A stretch of 64,000 nucleotides of DNA. Origin: Halicephalobus mephisto. Taxonomy: Eukaryota; Nematoda; Chromadorea; Rhabditida; Panagrolaimidae. Numbering within the stretch: position 1 is the first letter of the stretch; each line of letters starts with the position of its first letter. Position numbers and translations under genes: made by a program. The stretch lies in contig SWDT01000086.1 in assembly GCA_009193035.1 (NCBI GenBank), positions 310,001 through 374,000 of the forward strand. Reading direction: 5' to 3'. The notes beneath the pieces are model-generated. The model did not search any database and had not been told where the DNA came from. It saw only the letters and a program-made list of their open reading frames with translations. This document shows, one piece after another, positions 33,680 to 44,048 of the stretch.

Positions 33680-34960
33680 GAGAGAACTTGAAATTTTCAT
33701 GGAAGTTTCATTTTGTCAGGTTTCATTCCGGGAAAATTTAAAAAAATAAAATTCCACAATTTTCGTTTCGGGAAATTTAAAATTAAAAAAATAAAAGTTT
33801 TCATTTTTCGTTTCGGGAGAATTTGAAATTAGAAAAATTAAAGTTTTCATTTTTCGTTTCGAGAAAATTTGAAACTAAAAATAAAATTCTTTATTTTTCG
33901 TTTCGGGAAAATTTGAAGTTAAAAAAATAAAATTTCACAATTTTCGTTTCGAGAAAATTTGAAAATAAAAAAAAATAAAAGTTTTCATTTTTCGTTTCGG
34001 GAAATTTAAAATCAAAAATAAAATTCTTTATTTTCTTGGGAAAATTTGAAAATTAAAAAAAGTATAAAATTCTTTATTTTTCGTTTTGGGAGAATTTGAA
34101 AGAAAAATTTTCAAATCTCGTTTCCAAAAAATTTCAGAAAAATTATTTCTTCACAATTTTCGTTTCGAAATAATTAAAACTAGCAGCAAATTGAATTTCA
34201 CAATTTTCACTTCAAAATAATTTAAAATCTTCAACAAAAATCAATTTTAAATTTCTTGTTTTAAAAAAATTGAAAATCTTCAATAAAGTTGAATTTGTCA
34301 GATTTCGCTTCGAGATAACTTGGAATCTTTAAAAAAATCAATTTTCGTTTTGAGACATTTCTAAATTTAAAAAAAATAAAATTTTTAATTTCTTCGTTTT
34401 GAGACATTTCTAAATTTTTAAAAATAAAATTTTTAATTTTTTCGTTTTGAGACATTTCTAAATTTAAAAAAAATAAAACTCCTAATTTTTGTTTCGAAAG
34501 ATTTCTAAATTTTCAAAAATAAAATTTTTAATTTCTTCGTTTTCAGACACTTCTAAATCCTTAAAAAAATTGTTTATATATTTCTTTCGTTTTCAGACAT
34601 TTATAAATCCTTAAAAAATAAAATTTTCCATTTTTGGCTTTAAAACAAAAAAAAATAAAATTCTTAATTTTTTCGTTTTTAGACATTTCTAAATTTTCAA
34701 AAAATAAAATTTTTAATTTTTTCGTTTTAAAACAAAAAAAAATAAAATTTTACATTTTTCGTTTTAAAATAAAAAAAATAAAATTTTGATTTTTTTCGTT
34801 TTTAGACATTTCTAAATTTTCAAAAAATAAAATTTTTAATTTTTTCGTTTTAAAACAAAAAAAATAAAATTTTAATTTTTTTCGTTTTAAAACAAAAAAA
34901 AAATAAAATTTTATTTTTTTTCGTTTTTAGACATTTCTAAATTTTCAAAAAATAAAAATC
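33680..34960. repeat. ~55-60-bp repeats with TTTCGTTTCGGGAAAATTTG
   Basis: From 33690 the core is TTTTCGTTTCGGGAAATTTA. It drifts to TTCGTTTTGAGACATTTCTA after 34330 and to TTCGTTTTTAGACATTTCTA later, showing a gradual change of one array along its length. Confidence 0.8.
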
Positions 34961-35039
34961 AATAAATTTAATTTTAGATTTTTTAAAATAAGAAAATTTA
35001 AAAACAAGTTTTTTGTTGTATAACAAAGATGAAAATTAA

Positions 35040-35225
35040 AATTAAACAACTTGAAATTTCGTGGTGGGATCGATTTTAGAGAAAAGCAAATAGAAAGGAC
35101 AAAATGGTTGTTTTGGACTGGCCTGCTTCTTTTGACTGGTGCTTCCTTGTTCGGGAGCTGCGAAAACCGACACCAACGAGAAAACTCACGATTCTTAGGC
35201 TTTCTTCCTTTCCGAATTGATAGCT
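35040..35225. other. Base-balanced island in the desert
   Basis: Plus-strand frames give TKWLFWTGLLLLTGAS or, shifted by one, MVVLDWPASFDWCFLV. Neither continues to a recognisable protein. Confidence 0.25.
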
Positions 35226-35229
35226 ATAC

Positions 35230-35720
35230 CAAAATTTTGGCCAAAAAAGAAATATCCAATTTTTCCAAAAATTTTGGTCAAAAAAAGTTAAAATTTAATT
35301 TTTTTTAAATTTCGGTCAAAAAAATTAAAACTTATTTTTTTAAAAATTTTGGCCAAAAAAGAAATATCTAATTTTTCCAAAAAATTTCGGTCAAAAAAAT
35401 TAAAATTTAATTTTCCCAAAAAATACCGCTAAAAATTAAAACTTATTTTTTTTTAAATTTCGGTCAAAAAAGTTAAAATTTAATTTTTTAAAAATTTTGG
35501 CCAAAAAAGAAATATCCAATTTTTCCAAAAAATTTCGGTCAAAAAAATTAAAATTTAATTTCTCCAAAAAATATTGCTAAAAGTTAAAATTTAATTTCTC
35601 CAAAAAATTTTGGTCGAAAATTGGAATTCAATTTCAAAAATTATTAACCAAAAAAAATTAGAATTTAATTTCTTTAAAAAATATTATCAAAAATAAAAAC
35701 TTTTTCAATAAAAAAATTGA
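35230..35720. repeat. TTTCGGTCAAAAAAATTAAA tandem repeat
   Basis: Units of ~38-40 bp, with AATTTTTCCAAAAAATTTCG joined to GTCAAAAAAGTTAAAATTTA, grading into TTTTGGCCAAAAAAGAAATA variants. Confidence 0.8.
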
Positions 35721-36214
35721 TTAATTTAAAAAAAAATAATTTTAAATTTTAAAAAATATTTTTGGAGATGAAAAAATTTCTATAATTATTTTTTTTTAAT
35801 TTAAAATTTCTAAAATTATTTTTTTTAAATTTAAAAATTTGAAAATTATTTTTTATTTAAATTTAAAATTTTTAAATTTATATAAAAAATTGAAATTTAG
35901 ATCAAAAACCGTGTTCTGGAAAAAGAAAATTTGGATTTTATGAGAGGACAGTTTTTTCATTCAAATAATGGAAAACAGGATCTCTTCCTTTTTCGGAAAA
36001 AATCGAACAGAAAAGTCACGATCAAAGATTTTCAAATTTTTATTTTTAAAAAATTAAAAATTGAAAAATGAAATTTTTACAATCATACTTTTTTAAAAAT
36101 CGAAAATGACTTGCGAAATTTCTTTAAGACAAATTTGTAAATTATTTAAATACGAGAATTTTTAATTTTTTAGAATTTTTGAAATTTCGGAATTATGGTT
36201 AAGAAAAATTTTAA
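35721..36214. other. AT-rich gene-free stretch
   Basis: T- and A-runs, nothing else seen. Confidence 0.4.
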
Positions 36215-36690
36215 AGATCACATAAAAATAATGAAAAACGGTCTTGATACGAAATTTCAGAACTTTCTAGTTAGGACCAAAAAGTAGGAAATTCTGTGTT
36301 TTAGTAATTTTAAAAACTGCAAAAATTTGAAAAATTATATAAAACAAAAAATTTCTAAAAAAACGGTCTCAACACGAAATTTCAGAACTTTCCAGTCAAG
36401 ACCAAAAAGTAGAAAATCCTGTGTTTTAGTAATTTTAAAAACTGCGAAATTCAAAAAATATGAAATAAAATTATTTTTTAAAGTTTCGAAAACGGTCTCA
36501 ACACGAAATTTTAAAACTTTCCAGTTAAGACCAAAAAGTAGCAAATTCTGTGTTTTAGTAATTCTAGAAACTGCGAAAATTTGAAAAATTATATAAAACA
36601 GAAAATTTCTAAAAAAACGATCTCAACACGAAATTTTAAAACTTTCCAGTTAGGACCAAAAAGTAGAAAATTTCATTTTTTTTTATTCTA
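36215..36690. repeat. ~120-bp tandem repeat, four copies
   Basis: ACGGTCTCAACACGAAATTT, AACTTTCCAGTTAAGACCAA, GTAGAAAATTCTGTGTTTTA, AGTAATTTTAAAAACTGC in that order, repeated at ~36240, 36360, 36490 and 36615. Confidence 0.85.
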
Positions 36691-36869
36691 AAAAGTTTCA
36701 AATCCTAATGTTGAATAAAAATATTTTTCGCAAAATTTCCAAAAAATTATCTCGACACAAATTTTTACAACTATTTAGTTAAGACGGAAAATCATAAAAT
36801 TCTGCGTTTATGTCCGTCTGGAGGGCTGAAGGCATACTGTTGTAAAAATTAAAAATAAATATAGTTACG

Positions 36870-37620
36870 AAATGGTCTTGACACAGATTTTCAGGACTTT
36901 TTGGAAACTAAAAATTGCACCATTGTAAAAATCAAAAATGAGTTTTGTTACGAAATAGTCTAGACACGACTTTGTAGACTATTCTATGAATTTCAAAAAC
37001 TACAGTACCATAAAAAATAATTATTTTTGTTATGAAATAATCCCAACGTGAATTTTCGAAAAATTTTAAATATTTTTGAAAATTACAGTAATATAAAAAA
37101 TAATTATTTTTGTTACGAAATAGTCTAGACACGACTTTGTAGACTATTCTATGAATTTCAAAAACTACAGTACCATAAAAAATAATTATTTTTATTATGA
37201 AATAGTCCCGACACGAATTTTCGAAAAATTTTAGAAACTTCTAAAATTACAGTAATATAAAAAATAATTATTTTTGTTATGAAATAATCCCAACGTGAAT
37301 TTTCGAAAAATTTTAGAAACTTCTAAAATTACAGTACCATAAAAAATAATTATTTTTATTATGAAATAATCCCGACACGAGTTTGTAAAGCATTTTAAAA
37401 ACTTCTAAAATTACAGTAATATAAAAAATAATTATTTTTATTATGAAATAGTCTAGACACGACTTTGTAGACTATTCTATGAATTTCAAAAACTACAGTA
37501 CCATAAAAAATAATTATTTTTGTTATGAAATAATCCCAACGTGAATTTTCGAAAAATTTTAAATATTTTCGAAAATTACAGTAATGTAGAAAATAAAAAT
37601 AATTTTTACCACAAAATAAT
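36870..37620. repeat. ~90-100-bp tandem repeat
   Basis: ACAGTACCATAAAAAATAAT, TATTTTTGTTATGAAATAAT, CCCAACGTGAATTTTCGAAA units; two variants alternate (CTAGACACGACTTTGTAGAC and CCCGACACGAATTTTCG). At least seven units. Confidence 0.85.
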
Positions 37621-37889
37621 CCCAATACGAATTTGTAAAATTTTACAATAACTTTTAGAATCCCAATTTCAGAAGTTTCTACAGATATCTAAGATTTTGA
37701 AAATCCCAATTAGACCCGAAAAATTCCAAATTTTTTACGGAATTTTATATTTCGGAATTTGCAGCTTTTAAAACAAAATCGTAAAATCCAAGTTCCTAAA
37801 CAATGGCCATCTGTTTTGAAAAAGAAAATTTTGCAAACAAGTAAAATTAAATTTTCCTCCAAATTTGAAGAAAAATAATTTCTTAAAAT

Positions 37890-38030
37890 TATCGATTTGG
37901 CTTGAAGAGAACCTCGGCAGCTGTCCGTTTCCGGACGATCAAATTGTTCGTTTTTGCCGAAAATGGACAGAGAGAGTCGATTGTCCTCGTGACAAATTTG
38001 GACATGTGGCATCAACGTTATGTTTGGGTG
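37890..38030. other. Base-balanced island in the desert
   Basis: Contains GGCAGCTGTCCGTTTCCGGA; no convincing gene. The ORF at 37865-38191 runs out into the following satellite. Confidence 0.3.
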
Positions 38031-39290
38031 ACAGTCCCCAGCGGCAGTTTTTCCCTAATGACAATTATTCCCAACAGAAGTTTCGCCTATTGATAGTTAC
38101 TTTCCAACGACAGATATCCCTTAACAGAAGTTACTCTTCAGTGACAATTACCCCTAGTGACAGATACCTCCTAATAATAGTTATTATTTAGAGACAGATA
38201 CCCCCTAATAGTAGTTATTATTTAGTGATAGATACCCTCTAATAGTAGTTATTATTTAGTGACAAATACTCCCTAATAGTAGTTACTATTTAGAGACAGA
38301 TACCCCCTAATAGTAGTTATTATTTAGTGATAGATACTCACTAATAGTAGTTATTATTTAGTGATAGATACTCCCTAATAATAGCTACTCTTCGGTGGCA
38401 AATACCCTTCAATAGCAAATACCTCCTAACAACAGCTACTCCTCAACGGTATTTGCTCCCCAGTAATAATTGTCTGTCATCTACAGTTACCCTTAGCGAT
38501 AGTTCCTTCTCATATGTCGTAAGCTTATGTAATTTCTTTCGCTTTTATATCGATTTTTCGGTAGTTAAATTAACTTAATATCTCAGTTTATAATCGGAAG
38601 AAAAGAAGACCAAAAATGAGATGAAAAGATGACTTAATAACAGCATATGGACCAACTTGGACGAGGCAGTTCCAAAAACACTCCGCATGGAGACTGTCGT
38701 GAGCAGCAAGAATACTCAATCGCATCGAGATAGAACTGTTTCTAGTATATATGTGGAGATAACTATTTTTCGAATTACTATTCAGTAGACGACGAATATC
38801 TCAGTTGATTGAAAAAATTAATTTAAAAACAAAGAATTTCAAAATCAGCGAGAATCAAAGGGGGAAATTGTCGCAGAGGAGTAACTATTGATAGGGAGTA
38901 AATATTGCTAGAAAACAATTATTGATAGGAAATATTTACCGCAAGGGGGTAACTATCAATGAGGAACAACTATTGGTAGAGGTAACTATTGGTAGGGAGT
39001 AACTATTAGTGGAAAATATTTGCCATAGGAGAGTAGTTGTCAATAAGGAACAACTATTGGTGGGGAATATTTGTCACAAGGAGTAACTGTCAATGAGGAA
39101 CAACTATTGGTGAAGGTAACTGTCGATGAGGAATAACTATTAGTGGGGAATATTTGCCATAGGAGAGTAACTGTTAATGAGGAACAACTATTGGTGGGGA
39201 ATACTTGTTGCAGAGGGTAACTATCAATGAGGAATATTTGTCGCAGGGGAATATTCGTCATCGGGGAAGCAACTGTCATGCACCCCAGTG
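38030..39290. repeat. Large fold-back: two inverted satellite arms
   Basis: Left arm 38030-38500 repeats AATAGTAGTTATTATTTAGT and GACAGATACCCCCTAATAGT at ~34-50 bp. Right arm 38870-39290 carries the inverse, e.g. AACTATTGGTGGGGAATATT, TGTCACAAGGAGTAACTG. About 360 bp lies between. Each arm is itself tandem, so a transcript would form a long imperfect hairpin. Confidence 0.7.
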
Positions 39291-39690
39291 TTATATGAAA
39301 AACCCGAAAAATAAAAAATTGGAACAAGGATGTTCGTTTTAGAGATTTGACAGTTTTTCTCGCGCGACCCAAATTCGGAAAACCTCAAAATTGGGATGCA
39401 ACTCGAGTCGAAAACCCATTTGGTCTATGACTTTGCAATTTGACTCCACAGGGCACGATAAACATTGCCCAAAGTTCGTGTATCCATGGGAAACAATATA
39501 TATGGAATTCAAAAACCATTAGTGAAATCCCAAAATAAATAAAAATTACGTAATTTTCGTGGAAAAATCGGTACTTTTATTTTTTACATAAATTAATTTT
39601 TAAAAATTTTTATAGAAATTAATTATTTTAAATTTAATTAAATTAGAAAAAATAACGAATTAACAATAATTTTTAAAATAATAAACACTC
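39291..39690. other. Gene-free stretch
   Basis: Balanced sequence to 39510, then A/T-rich. No open frame with coding character is seen. Confidence 0.35.
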
Positions 39691-39880
39691 ATTTTTTTAA
39701 ATAAAAAAATAAAATTTTTTAGATGAAAAATAAAATTCACTTTTTTAAATAAGAAAATAAAATAAAATTTTTTAAATAAGAAAATAAAATTCATTTTTTT
39801 TAAATAAAAAGCAAAATTCACTTTTTTTAAATAAAAAGCAAAATTCACTTTTTTTTAAATAAGAAAAAGTAAGAAAATAC
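39691..39880. repeat. TTTTTTAAATAAGAAAATAA repeat
   Basis: Simple units of 25-30 bp containing AAAATTCACTTTTTT. Confidence 0.7.
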
Positions 39881-40109
39881 ACATTGGTCCTGGCACGAAT
39901 TATACTTGGCTTCCTCTTTGGTCATGAGATTAGCTACTGGTCATTTGGAAAACTACTAATCCACCTCGTGAACGAAAATTGAAATAAACATTGCTTGTGG
40001 CAAGATCAAGACCTTCATCCTTAGTTTCTTATTCGTATTTTTATTTTAATTATGGAAAAATAAAAAATTAGTAATAATTCTTTTAAATAATCGAAATTGA
40101 TTGATTTAT
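39881..40109. other. Short gene-free stretch
   Basis: A balanced patch at 39885-40010 starts GGTCCTGGCACGAATTATAC, the same core as the array that follows. Confidence 0.35.
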
Positions 40110-40535
40110 ATAAAATGAAAAAATTTAAAAAAGTATTTGTCCTGGCACGAAAGATTTTTTGATTTACTATTTAATTAAAAACAGAAAAAAGAGATCCTAG
40201 CACGAAAACTGTTTAATTTACTTTCTAATTAAAAACAAAAAAATAGGTTCTACCACGAAAACTGTTTAATTTACTTTTTAATTAAAAACAGAAAAAATAG
40301 GTTCTGCCACGAAAATTGTTTAATTTACTATTTAATTAAAAACTTAATAAAAATTGGTCCTGACACGAAAGATTTTTTGATTTACTTTTTAATTAAAAAC
40401 AGAAAAAAGAGATCCTGGCACGAAAACTGTTTAATTTACTATTTAATTAAAAACAGAAAAAATTGGTCCTGGCACGAAAGATTTTTTGATTTACTTTTTA
40501 ATTAAAAATAGAAAAAATTGGTCCTGGCACGAAAG
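40110..40535. repeat. ~62-bp tandem repeat with GGTCCTGGCACGAAA
   Basis: Seven units of TGGTCCTGGCACGAAAGATT, TTTTGATTTACTTTTTAATT, AAAAACAGAAAAA. Two alternating unit types (AGATTTTTTG and ACTGTTTAAT). Confidence 0.85.
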
Positions 40536-40539
40536 ATAG

Positions 40540-40990
40540 TTTGCTTTTCTCTTCCATGAGATTCAGGACTAGTCCTTTAATAACTATTCTTCGACCAAAG
40601 AAAACAATCAATGTCCAGAAACGCTCGATGGTCAGTCATGCAGAGAGCCGAAAGCAAATTGACTTGCTTCGTAATGGGCATTCTCTGCGGGAGGAAGCTG
40701 GACACTGGTCTCTCACATGCAAACAGGGAACTATACAAGATTAAAAATGGATAAAGCAACTCCAAAAAATTCATTCAAGAGAATTTTCCAAAATATGAAT
40801 AAAAAAAAATTTTAAAACATATCGTATTTTTTTGAAATTAATTTTTTAAAATTTTTATCAAGAAAATCATCGACGACGAATTTTGTAAAACGTTAATCGA
40901 AATTTTAGAAATTCCTAAAAAATGAAAAAAAATAAATTTAAAAATAATTTAAAAATAAATTTTATTTTTACCGTAATGCGATTTTGGAAG
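40540..40990. other. Base-balanced patch, then AT-rich DNA
   Basis: 40540-40745 is unique and balanced. ORFs exist on both strands over it, but with no homology or splice signals I trust. Confidence 0.3.
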
Positions 40991-41220
40991 TTTTTAGAAA
41001 AGTCCGAAATTTCGTGTTGAGACCATTTTATTAAAAATATTTTACTTTTTACAGTAGTTTGATTTTAGAATTAATATTCCAAATTAAGAATTTTAAAAAA
41101 TTAAAAAAATAAATTTAAAAATAATTAAAAAATAAATTTTATTTTTACCGTAATGTGATTTTGGAAGTTTTTAGAAAAGTCCGAAATTTCGTGTTGAGAC
41201 CATTTTGTAACTAAATTCAT
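40991..41220. repeat. Two-copy ~180-bp tandem repeat
   Basis: TTTTACCGTAATGCGATTTT, GGAAGTTTTTAGAAAAGTCC, GAAATTTCGTGTTGAGACCA occurs at ~40970 and again at ~41145. Confidence 0.8.
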
Positions 41221-41549
41221 TATTAATTTCTATAACGATGTAATTTTGAAACTAAATCTGAAAATTAAAAATTTTAGAATTCCTTAAAATATTTTAATAA
41301 TTCATTTTGAAACAATTTTTAATTTTTACAGTTTAGGAAATTTTTGTAACATTCCAATTGTCTTCAAAATTTTTTTTGATATATTTCATCAACCAGGTCA
41401 TTTTGGGATTGCATATTTCGCATTTTTGTAGAGAAATTTTATTTTAGTAACAGAATATAAACAATGATCTCGGAATTTGTCCTTCGATTTGATGTTTTTA
41501 TTTTAAAATACAAATCTTTTATAATCCCAGGAGTGATGATAGAAAGCAT

Positions 41550-42865
41550 AGTTCTCAATGTTGAGATTACATCAATTACGAAATAACTCCCGTTACTGGT
41601 TTTTTACTGTAGAGTACTGTTCTTCGTCATCGGTGCAGACATTATTCTCAGTACTGTATCTTGCTCGTTGCTTTAAAATGAGCAATTTTTATTTTTTAAT
41701 AGTAATGTTAATTTATTCTCTCGGATTTATTATTGTTACTTATTTTATTGTGAATGAAAATTTTCTCGGTTTTTGTTCTCCTATAAAAGTGTTTATTGGA
41801 TTCAGGATGATTGAATTTCTCTACATACAAAAATAGTACATTAAAACAGCTCTAATATATCGGATACATTGTATTTAATGCACTAATATATTATATTCAA
41901 TGATACTGATATCATACTTCATGTATCAATATATTGAACATAATATATATGCTACATCAGAGTTATCTTAATGTATTCATACACTATATTCAATGTACTG
42001 ATATCATACTTAATCTATCGATATATTGAACATAATATATCTGCTACATCAGAGTTATTTTAATGTATTCATACACTATATTCAATGTACTGATATCATA
42101 CTTAATCTATCGATATATTGAACATAATATATCTGCTACATCAGAGTTATCTTAATGTATTCATACACTATATTCAATGTACTGATATCATACTTAATCT
42201 ATCGATATATTGAATATAATATATCCGGTAAATCAAAACCGTTTTAATGTACTAATGCGCTATATTCAATACATTGATATCATGCTTAATATATCGATAT
42301 ATTAAATATACCTGATACATCAGAGCTGTCGTAATGTATCAGTACATTAAATATAATACACCGTTATCAACTTTATGCATCAATATATTGAATATAATAT
42401 ATTTGCTACATCAGAGTCATTTTAATGTATTCATTCATCATATATTATATACTTTTTTTGCATATACACCCAAGTTTTCTGTTGATTATCTGTTTTAGCT
42501 TATGTCTTTATCTGGATAGTCTTGAAGTTGAAAGGAAATCAATTTACTAACACCGATTTCGATTATTTTTGATTTCTTTACAAATAGTTAGATCCTAAAT
42601 ATGGTCTTAAGTACAGTGTCACTTCAATTAGCCCAGTTGAGATATGAAATGACTAATCTAGTCAGAACATCTGCCGGGATAAGCATCAATATCGGAATTA
42701 CCAATGACTTACGTTTTCTGCATTTTTAAGTGGTTATTTACTTAATTACAGTAATGATTTGATTACAGTAAGAGATACTGGCCAGATTTCATCGAACAAC
42801 TTAAGCTATCTTGTTTCAAAAGTAGTAAAATCGAAAAAATTTTAATTCTTTCTTCCGTCACTAAT
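41550..42865 (+). pseudogene. Srsx chemoreceptor pseudogene split by a satellite element
   Basis: Fragments align in order with the intact Srsx gene at 15829-18071. TM3: FFVIGADIILS for TFVIGLDRLLA. TM4 in a shifted frame: LIYSLGFIIVTYFIVNENF. TM5: VLAYVFIWIVLK for ILVYILIWIIAF. Before TM7: SAGISINIGITND for YAGISINLGVASD. The last exon at ~42770 gives KRYWPDFIEQLK for KDYRTAFHKQLG, again after an acceptor AG. Frameshifts and stops (for example TGA in TM5) kill it. A 650-bp satellite element (41822-42470) sits inside what is a continuous exon in the intact gene. Confidence 0.78.
41822..42470. mobile_element. TIR-capped ~92-bp satellite element, copy 3
   Basis: Left end CATACAAAAATAGTACATTA; right end, read inverted, TATGCAAAAAAAGTATATAA. 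Inside, ATGTATTCATACACTATATT recurs at 41971, 42063 and 42155 (92 bp). Flanking bases are compatible with a TA target duplication. It interrupts the Srsx pseudogene exon. Confidence 0.8.
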
Positions 42866-43479
42866 ATAGCTAAAATCACTCAAAAATATTAATTTTAATC
42901 GAATAGGTTAATTTTCAAAAGATTTTTTTACAGTTGTTGGATTTAATTTTTCGTATTGCTTCGTTTTCGAAGAAGTTATTAGTTATTACTGTATCCATAA
43001 AAGAAGTTTTTTCATGATGAAAATCCGTTGATTTGGAAGATGTTTTTTAATTTTTATAAAAATTCTTATTTTACTTTATTCCTACTCTGTGTGGTTGAGA
43101 TGGAAGGAATAACAAGATAATTTCGAAAATTACTTCATAAATTTAAATATTTTTAATTCATATAAAAATTCTGAATTTTTACTGTATTTGGTTATTTTAT
43201 TTTTTATGTACAAAAAATAAAAAAATAAAAAAGTTCTTTCAGAAAAGAATTTCCATTAGCATTATCAGCAATGATCAAGTTTGTCGAATTCTGCAAAACA
43301 ACTGACCGAAACTAGATTAGATTATCTTAGAAATGTTTTATAATCAGTCAAAAAAATCATGAAAATATCATGAACTTTCACGTGTATTTTTGGTTACATG
43401 ACCTTCCTGTCTGAATTATTTATATTCCAATTTTAAAGTTAGAATTTTACAAAAAAATTTATAAAAAAATAAAATCTAC
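42866..43479. other. AT-rich gene-free stretch
   Basis: No gene or repeat of note between the pseudogene and the next MITE. Confidence 0.4.
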
Positions 43480-43738
43480 GCACAAAAAGCAACTTTTAAC
43501 AAATCAAAATCGTCATTATTAAGTTTTAATTTCCGTCACAAATACTAAATATCCATGAAAAATGTGACGATTGTGTTCTATTTCGCAATTGTTACAGGAT
43601 CGAAAGTTACGCCTCTTTTTGTATGCAATATTACTTGTAATTTCTGTCATAAATATTAAATATTCACGAAAAATGTGACGATTGTGTTACATTTCGCAAA
43701 TATTACTGGATTAAAAATTATGTTTTTTTGTGTGTATA
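43480..43738. mobile_element. 165-bp TIR MITE family, one full and one partial copy
   Basis: The full copy spans 43480-43625, with CACAAAAAGCAACTTTTAAC at the left and GTTACGCCTCTTTTTGTATG at the right. A second, right-hand part follows to TTTTTTGTGTGTATAG. The hallmark AAAAATGTGACGATTGTG is present in both. Confidence 0.75.
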
Positions 43739-44048
43739 GATTTTGAATCTAAAACCAGAATTAACAAGCAACTTTCAGAACCCAGGATTCCAACTTAAAC
43801 AATACTTGTATCTGAAGCATTTATGTTCCAATTTTAAAGTTAAAATTCTACAAAAAGTACTTAAATACAGTAATAAAACCCATAGATTCTGAATCTAAAA
43901 TCAGAATTAATATTCAACCTTCAAAATCCAAGATTCTGAAGAGTAACTTTGGATTTTAAAGATATGTCAAATTTTATATCAACTCTATTAAAACGTAAAT
44001 TTACCTAAAATTACGCAATAATCACAACAGTACTCAAGGTCGGATATT

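Noticed and set aside
18286..41220. CRISPR-like direct repeats
   Set aside because: Repeats are tandem without unique spacers, in a spliced eukaryotic genome; no cas genes.
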